Notes under the pieces: model-generated
Seen by the model: the letters and a program-made list of their open reading frames with translations, nothing else
Told to the model about the DNA's origin: nothing
Databases searched by the model: none
Program-made: the position numbers and the translations under genes
Shown: positions 63,865 through 64,000 of the stretch, one piece after another
Layout: each line of letters opens with the position of its first letter
How positions within the stretch are numbered: position 1 is the first letter of the stretch
Origin: an uncultured Bacteroidota bacterium
GTDB lineage: Bacteria > Bacteroidota > Bacteroidia > B-17B0 > Aurantibacillaceae
DNA: 64,000 bases
Direction: 5' to 3'
Assembly: GCA_903893815.1 (NCBI GenBank)
Contig: CAITNS010000048.1
Location: forward strand, 31,283-95,282

Positions 63865-64000
63865 TTAAACCTCGGAAGTGAAAACTTTCGAGGTTTTTTT
63901 CTTCCATTTTTTTATTTGTATTTCTTGTTGTAAATGAGTTTGATTCGGCGTTAACATTTCACAGCTTAAATGTGGGCGTTCATCATTATATATGCCAATA
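63865..64000 (-). CDS. IS3-type transposase (integrase core), C-terminal fragment
   Basis: The last 44 residues and stop are visible; the start lies beyond base 64000. The fragment contains Y-N-D-E-R-P-H-L-S-C-E-M-L-T-P, typical of the end of the rve integrase domain of IS3/IS150 transposases (the usual form is Y-N-x-x-R-P-H-x-x-L). The final codons overlap a terminator hairpin read on the other strand. Confidence 0.85.
   Translation of the reverse strand, partial: IGIYNDERPHLSCEMLTPNQTHLQQEIQIKKWKKKTSKVFTSEV
63868..63900 (+). terminator. Terminator overlapping the transposase end
   Basis: A 12-bp stem (AACCTCGGAAGT with ACTTTCGAGGTT, one G-T pair) closed by a GAAA tetraloop and followed by seven T. 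Read on the + strand it would block transcription coming from the tRNA side into antisense of the transposase. Confidence 0.7.

Larger units (their letters stand above)
63813..64000. mobile_element. IS3-family-like insertion sequence, one end only
   Basis: The left boundary is placed at TGTCTAGTCCTGAAAAAAGT, which resembles a TG-starting IS3 terminal repeat; the exact end is uncertain by several bases. It contains the transposase 3' end and continues beyond the window. Confidence 0.7.

Overview
The window is a stretch of chromosome from an AT-rich member of the Bacteroidota. The evidence is several secreted proteins with type IX secretion system (T9SS) C-terminal sorting domains (types A and B), a PorP/SprF protein, CHU_C and SPOR domains, TAnnTTTG-like promoter elements and intergenic palindromes typical of the phylum. 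I cannot name the genus. The aerobic set (2-oxoglutarate dehydrogenase E1/E2, acetyl-CoA synthetase, haem synthesis, acyl-CoA dehydrogenase) suggests a respiring heterotroph. The left edge cuts a giant adhesin-like gene and the right edge cuts an IS3-type transposase.

Layout. 1-12241: a surface cassette on the + strand: a >2400-residue T9SS/LamG protein, a cadherin-repeat T9SS type B protein, a PorP/SprF partner and a membrane-anchored SpoIIE phosphatase. 12262-14614: leftward trmB, small membrane protein, lgt and DUF1569 genes. 14679-14937: a GC-richer intergenic repeat. 15020-17247: pyruvate kinase and a Fic protein. 17250-22003: two ECF sigma factor loci, each with an unusual membrane partner (one with TPRs, one with a trypsin-like protease), and a divergent barrel-less TonB-plug protein. 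22104-30911: aminopeptidase P, a secreted EEP nuclease/phosphatase, a haem-binding protein, an OmpA protein, odhB and odhA, and a SPOR protein. 31021-34807: phosphoglycerate kinase, a transaldolase-CBS fusion, a KdsC-like phosphatase and an orphan gene.

34847-36277: a putative secreted gluzincin. 36313-38860: an arsenic operon (arsR, DUF6428, arsC-like, ACR3) with a palindromic operator candidate. 38945-43691: a haem synthesis cluster (hemA, hemC-hemD fusion, a six-helix membrane gene, hemB). 43811-48004: a TPR/SpoIIE receptor and acs. 48060-55191: acyl-CoA dehydrogenase, then three T9SS type A proteins, one with many NTFxG repeats and an S74-type chaperone domain, and a Cys/His-rich small membrane protein. 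55230-57013: LemA and two TPM-domain genes. 57136-62169: BamA-like protein, ComEC core, and a DUF2027/Smr protein behind a tandemly duplicated leader. 62179-62295: a MITE-like element. 62316-63503: kbl. 63612-63691: tRNA-Leu(UAG). 63813-64000: IS3-type element end.

Most of the window is ordinary core genome. The best candidates for undescribed biology are the two ECF sigma/anti-sigma-like modules whose periplasmic parts are a serine protease or TPRs, the transaldolase fused to KdsD-like CBS domains near a KdsC-like phosphatase, the unnamed domain shared by the two large T9SS proteins, and the Cys-tailed DUF6428/ArsR pair. No phage, CRISPR array or complete defence system was seen. All calls come from reading the sequence; no database search was run.
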